A DNA stretch of 64,000 nucleotides from Blastomyces gilchristii SLH14081 (Eukaryota > Ascomycota > Eurotiomycetes > Onygenales > Ajellomycetaceae). The stretch covers positions 1,350,900 to 1,414,899 of the forward strand of contig NW_003101678.1 in NCBI RefSeq assembly GCF_000003855.2, in the 5' to 3' direction. Every line of letters begins with the position of its first letter. Positions within the stretch are counted from its first letter, which is position 1. The position numbers and the translations under genes were made by a program. Below the pieces are notes generated by a model, which saw only the letters and a program-made list of their open reading frames with translations, was not told the origin of the DNA and searched no databases. Of the stretch, positions 24,176-36,496 are shown piece by piece.

Positions 24176-27100
24176 ATGAATATACAACAAAAACAACAAA
24201 AAAAGTTTAAAAACTCTTCAAAAATCACATTTATTCAAAATAATGTGGATAGAAACTCAAATTATATTTATTCTTATCTTCAAATTACATTTGAATAAAA
24301 AGTTAATTTTGTACTACTTCAGAAACCGAATTTTGATGCTGAGTAAAATTACATTATTTCTCATTCAAGCTACTACTACTTTCTATCTTAAAAGTCTGAG
24401 ATAAAGTCAAGAGTAGTGATCTATAGAAGAAAGAGATCAAGATATCAATTTAATCTAAGATTTGATATCATGTCTGACCCTGATATTCTGATGGGTGATA
24501 TTATAGATAAAGAAAATGAGTTTGATACTATACAGCTCATAAATATCTATAATGAAAAGTCATTGAAGAAAAATAACAATATCTGAACAATTGATAGAGG
24601 ATTTCTGAACATAACTTTATCAAGAAACTCTATAATTGCAGAAGATTTCAATGCATATCATCTCTGATGAAATTCAGAATGTAAGAGAGCAGTGAGAGCT
24701 GATAATCTGATTGAATGAACCTTTGAGCATTCAATAGATTTGGTTAATAAGTCTGATCAACAAACATTCTTTAGAAAAGGCATGAAACAGAAGTCTATTA
24801 TAGATCTAATCTTCATGTCACAAAATCTAATGAAAAGAAGACTTGTAAACTAGTTTATTGATTCAAATGAGACATCAGAATCAGATCATGAGATTATTCA
24901 ATTTGATATTGAACTGAGTGAAAAACAAATAAGTGAAAATCCTCTTCTCTCTAATCAGTATAACTTTGAAAAAGCTGATTGAAAAGCAGTTGAAGAAAGC
25001 ATAAAACTGTTAAAATCTGAAAGACAGAATGAGCTATATTGAAATTCTGATCAAGATATCTCAAATGAAATGCTTGAGAATAGAGTGAAGCTTATTACAT
25101 CTATTATTCTAACAAGTGTTAGAGATAATATTTCAAAGAGAAAATCTTCTGAGTATTTAAAACCTTGATGAAATGAGAATATCTCATCTAAAAGAAAAGA
25201 ATTAGCTACTGCTAGAAGAGATTGAAAGAATGATGTAATATCTAATAAAGAGTTCAAAGCTGTTAGAAATGAATATTTTTCAGATATTAAAAGAGCTAAA
25301 ACAGACTGCTGGAATAAATTTCTTGAAGAAGTACAAGAGAAGAAAGTTTTTAAAGCTTTTAACTATACTAAAACAAGAAGTGTAGCAAAACTTCCAGTCT
25401 TAAAATATGAGTTTCAGAATGAATCATATACAGCAAACTCTTTTGAGAAAAAATGTCAAGCTTTTATGAGAATTCTCTTTCAGAACTCATCAGATTCAGA
25501 TTCAGATTCAGAGGAAGAGAATATATCACTTCTCAACTACATTAATGAAAATGACTGGGAATGGCCTGATCTTACACAAGATGAATTAGAGTCAGCTATC
25601 TTCTCAAGTTCTGTTAAAACTGCTGCAGGTCCTGATTCAATTAATCACTTGATTATTCAAAATACATATTCCTACTTAAAGAATGAATATTTTGAGCTTT
25701 TTTTCAATCTCTTGAAAAATGAATATCATTCTGAATGCTGAAGAGAAGTCACTAAAGTGATTCTTGCAAAACCTAATAGAAAAACTTCAATTTCTAAGTT
25801 ATATAGAGTAATATCTCTATTGAACTGTCTAGAAAAGGTTTTAGAAAAGATAATAGCTACTCAACTATCTTTTATAAGCTCTATAAGTGATTCTCTTTTA
25901 TTCAGTGAATAAATGAGAGATAGAAAACAGTGTTCTGCAATTAACACTGTTCTCTCAGTTGTTTATAATATTCAAATAGCAAAGCATGAGAGTCTGATCT
26001 CAACTGCAGTTTTTATTGATATAAAAGAAGCATTTAATCATGTTTCAAAGTCAAAGTTAATTCAGACATTAAAGATATTAAAACTGTCACTTTCTCTAAT
26101 AAAATAAGTTAACTGTTTTATATCTAAAAGAATTATACAACTCTTCTTTGATGGAATGAAATAAGACAAGACTGAGATAAAAATAGAAGTATCACAGAAA
26201 TCTTCAATCTCACTCATTTTATTTGCAATATACACTGCATATCTATTCAAAAATAGAAATATGAGAATAGTGCAATCTCTGAGTTATATGAATGATATTG
26301 ATCTAGTCTACAGCTCAAAAACTATCAAAGAGAATTTGAAAGTAATTGAAGAAGCTGCAAAGAAAATCTTTGTTAGAGCAGATATCAATCAAATTCAATT
26401 TGATATGAATAAAACTGAGTTAATTCATTTCATTTCTAGATTCAATGAGAAAGAACTATCTCTAACTCTTTTAAATAGAGAGATTAAACCCAGTGTAAAT
26501 GTCAAATGATTAGAAGTATGATTAAACTTCAAGTTGAATTTTAAATATCACATTCAATAAAGAACTGTTAAGACAGAAAGACTATTGAACAATATAATCA
26601 GACTATCAAATACAGAGAGAGGTCTATCCTTTCAGACTATGAGACAGTTATATATAGCCTGTATTACATCAGTAGCTGATTATGAAGTTCAAGTTTGATG
26701 AAATAATCAAGAGAATTTCACTGAACTCTTTCAAAGTCTGTAAAACAGAGTCTTGAGAAGAATTCTGAGAGCATTGAAATCATCTTCTATTAAAGCAATG
26801 AAAATTGAAGCTTCAATTTCTTCTCCTGCTATTAGATTTGAAAAGGCCTGTATGAACTATACTCTGAGAGTTGTAAAGATGAGCTTAAATCATATACTTA
26901 GAGAAAGAGTCTCTTCTTCATTTTCATCAATTAACTCTGGAAATGAACTGGATTGAAATAGATTTCTTGATTGAAATGAAAATAATTCTTCAAAGAAAAT
27001 GTCTTCTCAACTGTACAGACTATGCTCTCTGATTAAAAATCAATTTTCTTCTTTAAATATTGAAAAAGTTGATTATGAGAAGTTATCTCTCTGAAGAGAA

Positions 27101-28138
27101 AAGCTTGAATCTCTTATAGACTTATAAATAAGTGAACTATCAAAAGAGAAAGAATATGAACAGTATTTGAAGAGAATTTCTACAATCAATATAAAAGACT
27201 CTATTCTGATTTATTCAGATGACTCAAAAAATGAGAACTTGAATAGATTAGGTGCAGGCATTGCTTATACTGAAGATAATATCAATTTTATCTCAGATTT
27301 CTGAAATCTAGGCTGTGAATGTGAAGTCTTTGATGCTGAACTATTTGTAATAGTGAAAGCTTTCAAACTCATTGAAATAAAATCTCATAAAAGAGAAAAT
27401 TGTTTAAAAAAGATATGAATATTCTCTGATAGTCAAGCTGCTTTAAAAAGACTTAGAAATAGTCAGATTTATAATGATCAAATGAATCTTGAACTGATCT
27501 TAAACTCTGCTTTGAAAATTCAAAAGAGAAGAATATTAAAGCTGATAATTCATCTGCACTGAGTTCCTACTCATATGAATATTCATGGCAATGAATTGAC
27601 TGATTCAGCTGTAAAAAAGAGTGCAGAATTAAGCAGATCTATTCAAAAAATTATATCCTGGTCTTTTATAAAGAGAAAAATAAAAGAATCTTGTTTAGAC
27701 AAGTGAAATGAAAGCTGGCAGAAATAGAAGAAGAGTATACATTATTCAAGATTTGAAACAAAACTCAAGTGGAAATCTTGTTCAATTAAATGTAAAAAGA
27801 AAATATTCTCATCTATAATACAGCTGAAACTAGGACATGGCTATTTCAAATCTTATATACAAAGATTTGATGATAGATTTGACTCAATAGAATGCTCATT
27901 CTGCAATACAAATGAGAATCCTGAGTATATTGTAATGCACTGTGCATTATACAATAGTCTCAGAGCCAGATTGAAAGAGAAGTATGATCTAAATCAATTA
28001 AATATGAGATTCTTATTCTCAACTGAGACAGGAATTAAATACTTAATAGACTTTCTATCAGAAACTCAAGCAGCTACAAGAAAATGGCTAAATTCAGAAT
28101 TATCTGAATATGAAGAGGAGGAAATCAATCAGATATAG
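24176..28138 (+). pseudogene. LINE-A ORF2 (endonuclease, reverse transcriptase, RNase H)
   Basis: Starts MNIQQKQQKKF about 30 bp after ORF1 and ends EEEEINQI. The apurinic endonuclease part shows FIQNNVD, LLQKP (normally QEP, Glu lost), EDFNAYH and SESDH. Reverse transcriptase motif A reads VFIDIKEAFNH and motif C reads YMNDI, so a catalytic Asp of xxDD is mutated. RNase H follows with LIYSDDSKNE, FDAELF, FSDSQAALKRL and HGNELTDSA. The end has CSFCNTNENPEYIVMHC, a C-terminal Cys/His motif. Numerous stops make it non-functional; the less damaged LINE-E gives the better view. Confidence 0.85.
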
Positions 28139-28510
28139 TCTGTTAAAACAGCTATATACTATCTTTTAATAATTTGTTTTGCTACAGTCTTTCTTTACTT
28201 TATCTTTTTCTTTCAATTTCTTTCTGTCTATCTATTTAATGTGTCTATCTTTAAGACTGTGTTCTCTTTTCCTTTGTCATGATATTGTCAAATGATTTCA
28301 AAGTATCAGAAGATGTTAAAACACTGTAATTTGTAAACAGTTTTTATATTCTGAGCTGGAACTTTCTGATTTTACATATCTGAAATTGATGAATGTATAA
28401 TAGTTAACTTTACAGATATAGGAAAAACCCTGAGAACTAAAAGTTCTCAGGTAGATGTCATAGTCTCTGACTGCATACATCTATAATTGAAGAATAATAA
28501 TAATAATAAT
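28139..28510 (+). repeat. LINE-A 3' UTR with hairpin and (AAT)n tail
   Basis: The 3' UTR contains an inverted repeat at 28,429-28,451: CCTGAGAACT, loop AAA, AGTTCTCAGG, a perfect ten-base stem. It is followed by TGCATACATCTATAATTGAAG and a tail of AAT/TAA units. The same arrangement recurs in LINE-D, C, B and E. Confidence 0.85.
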
Positions 28511-29330
28511 TGTTTAGACAAGTGAAATGAAAGCTAGCAGAAATAAAAGAAGACTATACATTATTCAAGATTTGAAATAAAATTCAAGTGAAAATATTGT
28601 TCAATTAAATGTAAAAAGAAAATATTCTCATCTATAATGCAGCTGAAACTAGAATATGACTATTTCAAATCTTATATGCAAAGATTTAATGATAGATTTG
28701 ATTCAATAAAATGCTTATTCTGCAATGCAAATGAGAATTCTGAGCATATTATAATGCACTGTGCATTATACAATAGTCTCAGAGTCAGATTGAAAGAGAA
28801 GTATAATCTAAATCAATTAAATATGAGATTCTTATTCTCAACTGAGACAGGAATTAAATACTTAATAGACTTTCTATTAAAAACTCAAGCAGCTACAAGA
28901 AAATAACTAAATTCAGAAATATTTGAATATGAAGAGGAGAAAATTGATCAGATGTAGTCTGTTAAAACAGCTATATACTCTCTTTTAATCATTTATTTTA
29001 TTACAGTCTCTCTTTACTTTACTTTTTCTTTCTATTCTTTTCTATCTATCTATTTAATATGTCTATCTTTAAGACTGTGTTCTCTTTTCTTTTATCATGA
29101 TATTGTCAAATGATTTCAAAGTATCAGAAGATGTTAAAATACTGTAATTTGTAAACAGTTTTTGTATTCTGAGCTGGAATTTTCTGATTTTACATATCTG
29201 AAATTAGTGATTGTATAATAGTTAACGTTATAGATATAGGAAAAACTCTGAGAACTAAAAGTTCTCAGGTAGATGTCATAGTCTCTGACTGCATACATCT
29301 ATAATTGAAGAATAGTAATAATAATAATAA
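28511..29330 (+). mobile_element. LINE-D, 5'-truncated copy
   Basis: Begins TTTAGACAAGTGAAATGAA, matching LINE-A from about 27,695, and ends in an (AAT)n tail at about 29,330. It keeps only the end of ORF2, including the Cys/His motif (CLFCNANENSEHIIMHC) and the 3' UTR hairpin. Its 5' end abuts the tail of LINE-A directly, so it probably inserted into that tail. Confidence 0.85.
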
Positions 29331-30567
29331 CTGAGAATAGTCTGAGCTTATATGTGATGAACTAGAGTTAGCAATATTCTCAAGTTCAATTAAAACTACT
29401 GCAGAGCCTGATTCAATCAATCACTTGATTATTCAAAACATATATTTCTACTTCAAGAATGACTATTTTAAGCTCTTTTTCAATCTCTTAAAAAATCATT
29501 ATCATTCTGAATGCTGAAGAGAAGCTACTAAAGTAATCCTTATAAAACTTAATAGAAAAGCTTCAATTTCTAAGTTATATAGAGTAATATCTCTGTCGAA
29601 CTGTTTGAGAAAAATTCTAGAAAAGATAATAGCTACTAAATTATCTTTTATAAGCTCTATTAGTGATTCTCTTCTATTTAATGAATAAATGAGAGATAGA
29701 AAACAATGTTTTGCAATTGACACTGTTCTTTCAGTTATTCATGATATTCAAGTAGCAAAGTATGAAGACCTGATCTCAACTGCAGTTTTTATTGATATAA
29801 AAGATACATTTAATCATGTTTCAAAGTCTAAGATGATTCAAACTTTGAAGATATTAAAACTATCACTTTCTCTAATAAAATGAGTTAATTATTTTATATC
29901 TAAAAGAATTATATAACTATTCTTTGATGGAAGAAAACAAGATAAGACTGAGATAAAAATAGAAGTACTGCAAGAATCTTCAATCTCATCTGTTTTATTT
30001 ACAATATACACTGCATATCTATTCCAGAATAGAGAGATGAAAATAGTGAGATCTTCAAGTTATATAGATGATATTGATCTACTCTACAGTTCAAAGACAA
30101 TCAAAGAGAATTTAGAAGTGATTAAGAAAGTAGTAAAGAAAATCTTTGTTAGAGCATATATCAATCTAATTCAATTTGATATGAATAAAACTGAGTTAAT
30201 TCACTTTTTTTCCAGATTTAATGAGAAAGAACTAAGTCTAACTCTTTTGAATAAAGAGATTAAACTCAGTTTGAATGTCAAATGACTAGAAGTATGATTA
30301 AACTCTAAGTTGAATTTTAAATATCATATTCAACAAAGAATTATCAAGGCAGAGAGACTACTGAATAGTATAATCAGACTATCAAATACTGAGAGAGATC
30401 TATTCTTTCAGGCTATGAGACAGTTATACATAGCCTGTATTATCTCAGTAGCTGATTATGAAGTTCAAGTTTGATGAAATAATCAAGGTAATTTTACTGA
30501 ACTCGTTCAATGTCTATAAAACAGAGCTTTGAGAAGAATTCTGAGAGCATTCAAATCATCTTCTATT
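29331..30567 (+). mobile_element. LINE-C, left part (reverse transcriptase)
   Basis: 5'-truncated LINE starting at the equivalent of LINE-A about 25,553 and abutting the tail of LINE-D. It contains the reverse transcriptase region with motif C intact as YIDDIDLLY (about 30,060). It breaks at aaatcatcttctatt (30,553-30,567), where inverted LINE-B enters, and resumes at 36,497. Confidence 0.88.
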
Positions 30568-33060
30568 ATTATTATTATTCTTATTCTTCAATTACAGATG
30601 TATGCAGTCAGAGACTATGATATCTACCTGAGAACTTTTAGTTCTCAGAGTTTTTCCTATATCTATAAAGTTAACTATTATACATTCATCAATTTCAGAT
30701 ATGTAATATCAGAAAATTTCAGCTCAGAATATAAAAACTCTTTATAAATTGCAGTATTTTAACATCTTCTGATACTTTGAAATCATTTGACAATATCGTG
30801 ACAAAAGAAAAGAGAACACAGTCTTAAAGATAGACATATTAAATAGATAGATAGAAAAGAATTGAAAGAAAAAGATAAAGTAAAGAGAGACTGTAATAAA
30901 ACAAATTATTAAAAGATAGTATATAGCTGTTTTAACAGATTATATCTGATTGATTTTCTCCTCTTCATATTCAGATATTTCTGAATTTAGTTATTTTCTT
31001 ATAGCTGCTTGAGTTTCTGATAGAAACTCTATTAAGTATTTAATTTCTGTCTCAGTTGAGAATAAGAATCTCATATTTAATTGATTTAGATTATACTTCT
31101 CTTTCAATCTAACTCTGAGACTATTGTATAATACATAGTGTATTACAATATACTCAGAATTCTCATTTGTATTGCAGAATGAGCATTCTATTGAATCAAA
31201 TCTATCATTAAGTCTTTATATATAAGATTTGAAATAGCTATGTTCTAGTTTCAGCTGTATTATAGATGAGAATATTTTCTTTTTACATTTAATTGAATAA
31301 TATTTTCACTTGGATTTTATTTCAAATCTTGAATAATATACACTCTTCTTTTGTTTCTGCTAGCTTTTATTTCACTTATCTAAATAAGATTCTTTTATTT
31401 TTCTCTTTATAAAAGATCAGGATATAATTTTTTGAATGAATCTGCTTAATTCTGAACTCTTTTTTACAGCTGAATCAGTCAATTCATTATCATAAATATT
31501 CATATGAGTAGGAACTCAGTACAGATAAATTATCAGCTTTGATATTCTTCTCTTTTGAATTTTCAAAACAGAGTTTAAGATCAGTTCAAGATTCATTTGA
31601 TTATTATGAATCTGACTACTTTCAAGTCTTTTTAAAGTAGCTTGACTATCAGAGAATATTTATATCTCTTTCAAACTATTTTCTCTTTTATAAGATTTTA
31701 TTTCAATGAGTTTGAAAGCTTTCACTATTACAAATAGTTCAGCATCAAAGACTTTAGATTCATAGCCTAAATTTTAGAAATCTGAGATAAAATTGATATT
31801 ATCTTCAGTATAAGCAATGTCTGTGTCTAATCTATTCAAATTCTCATTTTTGAAGTCATTGGAATAAATCAGAATAGAGTCTTCTATATTAATTGAAGAA
31901 ATTCTCTTCAAATGCTGTTCATATTCTTTCTCTTTAGATAGTTCACTTATTTATAAGTCTATAAGAGAATCAAGCTTTTCTCTTCAGAGAGATATCTTTT
32001 CATGATCAACTTTTTCAATACTTAAAGAAGAAAATTCATTTTTAATCAGTGAGTATAGTCTGTACAGTTGAGAAGCTATTTTCTTTGAAGAATTATTTTC
32101 ATTTCAATCAAGAAATCTATTTCAATCCAGTTCATTTTCAGAGTTAATTAATGAAAATGAAGAAGAGACTCTTTCTCTGATTATATGATTTAAGCTCATC
32201 TTCATGACTCTCAGAGCATAGTTTATACAGGTCTTTTCAAATCTAATAGTAGAAGAGAGAATTAAAGCATCAATTTTCATTGCTTTAATAGAAGATGATT
32301 TGAATGCTTTCAGAATTCTTCTCAAAGCTCTGTTTTACAGACTTTGAAAGAGTTCAGTGCAATTCTCTTGATTATTCTATTAAACTTACACTTTATAATC
32401 AGCTGCTGAGATAATACAGGCTATATATAACTGTCTTATAGCCTGGAAGAATAGACCTCTCTCTGTATTTGATAGTCTGATTATGTTATTCAATAGTCTT
32501 TCTGTCTTGACAGTTCTTTGTTAAAAGTGATATTTAAAATTCAACTTGAAGTTTAATCATACTTCTAATCATTTGACATTTACACTGAGTTTAATCTCTC
32601 TATTTAAAAGAGTCAGAGATAGTTCTTTCATATTGAATCTAGAAAAGAAATGAATTAACTCAGTTTTATTCATATTAAATTGAATTTAATTAATATCTGC
32701 TCTAACAAAGATTTTCTTTACAGCTTTTTCAATCACTTTCAAATTCTCTTTAATAGTTTTTGAGCTGTAGACTAGACTAATATCATTCATATAACTCAGA
32801 GATTACACTATTTTCATATTTCTATCTTTGAATAGATATGCAGTGTATATTACAAATAAAATGAGTGAGATTGAAGATTCTTACAGCACTTCTATTTTTA
32901 TCTCAGTATTATCTTATTTTATTCTATCAAAGAAAAGTTGTATGATTCTTTTAGATATAAAACAGTTAACTTATTTTATTAGAGAAAGTAGCAGTTTTAA
33001 CATCTTCAAAGTCTGAATTAACTTTGACTTTGAAACATGATCAAATGCTTCTTTTATATC

Positions 33061-33457
33061 AATAAAAACTACAGCCCCGGTGGCCGAATGGTTAATACGG
33101 CCACCTGGTAGTGCCTTGGCGTGGGAAACCAAGGCGTGTGGGTTCGAAACCCGCAGGGGATATATTAAATCCGGAACTCAAGCACCTCAGGTTTCTAATA
33201 AATACAGAGGTGTACAAATCGCTTCAATGAATCGCTCTATGTTCCTGGGCTGAGAAGTTATTATTGCATGTATCTAATTGTCACTTCTTTGTATTTTCTT
33301 ATGTTCTTATTATCTTGGTGTGATCTCAACAACTGTATTTCCTCCTGTGTAATCAACAATTGACCTGTATTTAACATTACGCAAGGACTCATCATAAGCT
33401 CCGCTTGCATATGAGTATAATGGAAGAATAATAATAATAATAATAATAAAAACTACA
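33061..33457 (+). mobile_element. SINE S1 (tRNA-derived) with target duplications
   Basis: The SINE body runs from 33,074 (GCCCCGGTGGCCGAATGG) to about 33,444 and ends in GGAAGAATAATAATAA. It is bounded by aataaaaactaca at 33,061-33,073 and 33,445-33,457. The site in LINE-B is otherwise collinear with uninterrupted LINE copies. The tRNA-like head has an A box TGGCCGAATGG and B box GGTTCGAAACC, the internal Pol III promoter. A middle body of about 220 bp has no coding capacity. CpG is well retained, unlike the surrounding sequence. Confidence 0.92.
33074..33163 (+). promoter_or_regulatory. tRNA-like head of SINE S1 (Pol III A and B boxes)
   Basis: The head folds as a class II tRNA: acceptor GCCCC against GGGG, a D-arm like that of tRNA-Ser, a long hairpin GCCTTGG/CCAAGGC, and a T arm GTGGG-TTCGAAA-CCCGC. 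Base pairing is imperfect at the acceptor and it leads straight into the SINE body, so it is a tRNA relic and promoter, not a tRNA gene. Confidence 0.8.
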
Positions 33458-36400
33458 GTTGAGATCAGATCTTCATACTTTGCTATTTAAATATTATAAA
33501 CAACTGAGAGAACAGTGTTAATTATAGAGCATTGTTTTCTTTCTTTCATTTATTCACTGAATAAAAGAGAATTACTAATAGAGCTTATAAAAGATAGTTG
33601 AGTAGTTATTATCTTTTTTAAAACCTTTTCTAGACAGTTCAATAGAGATATTACTCTATATAACTTAGAAATTGAAGTGTTTCTATTAGATTTTATAAGA
33701 ATCACTTCAGTGGCTTCTCTCCAGCATTCAGAATAATATTCATTTTTCAAGAGATTGAAAAAGAGCTCAAAATATTCATTCTTTAAGTAGAAGTATGTAT
33801 TTTAAATAATTATGTGATTAATTGAATCAGGTCTTGTAGCAGTTTTAACTGAACTTAAGAAAATAGCTGACTCTACTTCATCTTGTGTAAGATTAGACTA
33901 TTCTCAGTCATTTTCATCAATATAGTTGAGAAGTAATATATTCACTACCTCTGAATCTGAATCTGATGAGTTTTGAAAGAGAGTTCTTATAAAAGCTTGA
34001 CATTGTTTCTCAAAAGAGTTTGCTGTATATGATTCATTCTGAAACTTATATTCTAAGACTGGAAGTTTTACTACACTTCTTGTTTTAGTATAGTTAAAAG
34101 CTTTAAAGACTTTCTTTTCTTATACTTCTTCAAAAAACTTATTCCAGCAGTTTGTTTTAGCTCTTTTAATATCTGAAAAATATTCATTTCTGACAGCTTT
34201 GAACTCTTCATCAGAAATTACATCATTCTTTCAATCTCTTCTAGCAGTAGCTAATTGTTTTCTTTTAGATATGATATTCTCATTTTATCAAGATTTTAAA
34301 TACTCAGAACACTTTCTCTTTGAAATATTATCTTTAATACTTATTAGAATAATAGATGTAATGAGCTTCACTCTATTCTCAAGCATTTCATTTGAGATAT
34401 CTTGATCAGGATTTCAATATAGCTCACTCTGTCTTTTAGATTTTAACAGTCTTATACTTTCTTCAACTGCCTTTCAATCAGCTTTTTCAAAGTTAAACTG
34501 ATTAGAGAGAACAGGATTTTCACTTATTTATTCTTCACTCAGTTTAATATTAAATTGAATAATCTCATAATCTGATTCTGATGTCTCATTTGAATTAATA
34601 AATCAGTTTACAAGTCTTTTTTTCATTAGATTTTGTGATATGAAGATTAGATCTATAATAGATTTCTGTTTCATGTCTTTTCTAAAGAATATTTATTGAT
34701 CAGACTTGTTAACTAAATCTATTGAATACTCAAAGATTCACTCAATCAGATTATAAGCTCTTACTACTCTTTTGCATTCTGAATTTCATCAGAGATGATG
34801 TGCATTGAAATCTCCTACAATTATAGAGTTTCTTAATGAAGTTATGTTCAGAAATCCTCTATTAATTATCCAGATATTGTTATTTTTCTTTAATAACTTT
34901 TCATTATAAATATTTATAGACTGTATAGTATTAAACTCACTCTCTTTATCTATAATATCACTTATCAGAATATCAGGGTCAAACATGATATTAAATCTTA
35001 GATTAAATTGATATCTTGATCTCTTTCTTTTATAGATTACTACTCTTGACTTTATCTCAGACTTTTGAGATAGAAATCAGTAGTAGCTTGAATGAGAAAT
35101 AACATATTTTTACTCAGTATCAAAATTCAGCTTCTGAAGCAGTATAAAATCAACTTTTTATTCAAATGCAATTTGAAGATAAGAATAAATATAATTTAAG
35201 TTTTTATTCACATTATTTTGAATAAATGTGATTTTTGAAGAGTTTTTAAACTTTTTTTATTGTTTTTGTTATATATTCATACTAAAAAAGAGTAGAGTAG
35301 AATCTAATCACTATCATTAGATAGTAGATTATAACTATTCTGAAAAGTAGAAATCTCAACTGCTTGTATTATATCTAGTTTATCATCAGAGTCATTTCTC
35401 AATTCTTTAATCTTAACAGAAGTTTGAGAATTTAAATTCTATTTACATTTAGCTGAAGAATTGAAGTTTGAAGATTTAGATAGTTGAGAGTTTCTTCTTT
35501 TTGAGCTTACAGTTGTGAGTTTACTGACTTGACTATTCTCTTCAGTTTTAGATTTGCTTTAAGCTTTATCTTTTCTTCAGTTCTTTTGAGTTCTTGAAGT
35601 AAATATACATTCTTTTGAGCTAGATGCTTGTTTTTCTTTACAATTACAGTATTTAAGCAGAGTGTGTTGACATATTTCATCTCTTTTGAAGCATGTTTCA
35701 TATTTATACTCACTAGTTTTGTGATCTCTGATACAGAATGCACATTTTGAGTCTCTAAAATAAGAGATTGCAAAGTATTCATATCTTTGACAGTTTGAAC
35801 ATTGTGTTTGAGCTTTGAGATTCATTCTTGAGTCTTTGTATTCATGAACTCTCATTTTCAAATCTGCTACTCTTACTTCAGAGATCTTTGACTGTTCAAG
35901 TGTCTTTATATATACTAGAACAGAGGCATTTCTTCTGCTTTGTCTGAACTCAATTGAATTTAGTCATACAGGCTCTTTTCTCAGTTGAATAGAGTTGTAT
36001 TCTTCTAATTCATTTTTGATAAGTAGCATTTCTTCTTCACAGTCAAAAATTTCAACTGGAATATTATGAAGAATGAATTTGTCTCACTTTTCATCTCTCT
36101 CAAATAGAATTGTTGTGTTTAACAAAGATTCTACTGCTGATTTTCAGAGATTCTCATTCTGAATAAGGAATTCTGCACTGAATTCAGGCATTGTAGTCAG
36201 AATGATATCATGTTCAAAGAAGAATGACTCAATTGAAGCTATAACTGATTTTTGAACTTCAATATCAGTCATCAACTGAGAAAAGAACTGCTGATTAATT
36301 TCATTTCTAATTCTGAAAATGAGATTTGAGTTTAGCTTGTTCCTTTACAAGATGTTCTGGTTTGAGACTTTGAGAATAAGTCTTCTATTTCTGAAGATTT

Positions 36401-36496
36401 GGAAGTTTTTCTCTTTGTGCATTTCTTTCTCCACTTTTCTATGAATAGAAGTATGAGCAGAATTCTTCTCAGTTTTCTCAGGATTTTGAGCAGGTT

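Larger units (their letters stand above)
20896..28510 (+). mobile_element. LINE-A, full-length Tad/I-type non-LTR retrotransposon
   Basis: About 7.6 kb. The 5' boundary is fixed by the end of Gypsy-alpha at 20,895; the 3' end is an (AAT)n tail reaching 28,510. The layout is a long 5' leader (20,896-22,544), ORF1 with Cys/His knuckles, ORF2 with endonuclease, reverse transcriptase, RNase H and a C-terminal Cys/His motif, and a 3' UTR with a conserved hairpin. This order and the RNase H domain fit the fungal Tad/I group. It is the only copy in the window with the 5' leader and whole ORF1. Both ORFs carry many stops, chiefly TGA where Trp is expected. Confidence 0.83.
30568..36496 (-). mobile_element. 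LINE-B, inverted, inserted in LINE-C
   Basis: Minus-strand LINE copy. Its tail (read as ATT repeats) starts at 30,568, its 3' UTR hairpin is near 30,630, and its 5' truncation is at 36,496, inside ORF1 (equivalent to LINE-A about 22,957). It is flanked by a perfect 15-bp duplication aaatcatcttctatt (30,553-30,567 and 36,497-36,511). It includes most of ORF1 with the Cys/His knuckles (about 35,630-35,810) and ORF2, all with stops; motif C reads YMNDI. SINE S1 interrupts it at 33,074. Confidence 0.92.

Noticed and set aside
33074..33163. A functional class II tRNA gene
   Set aside because: The acceptor stem is incomplete, there is no Pol III stop after it, and the same sequence heads an inverted copy at 40,105-40,482 with its own target duplication. 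It is the head of a SINE.
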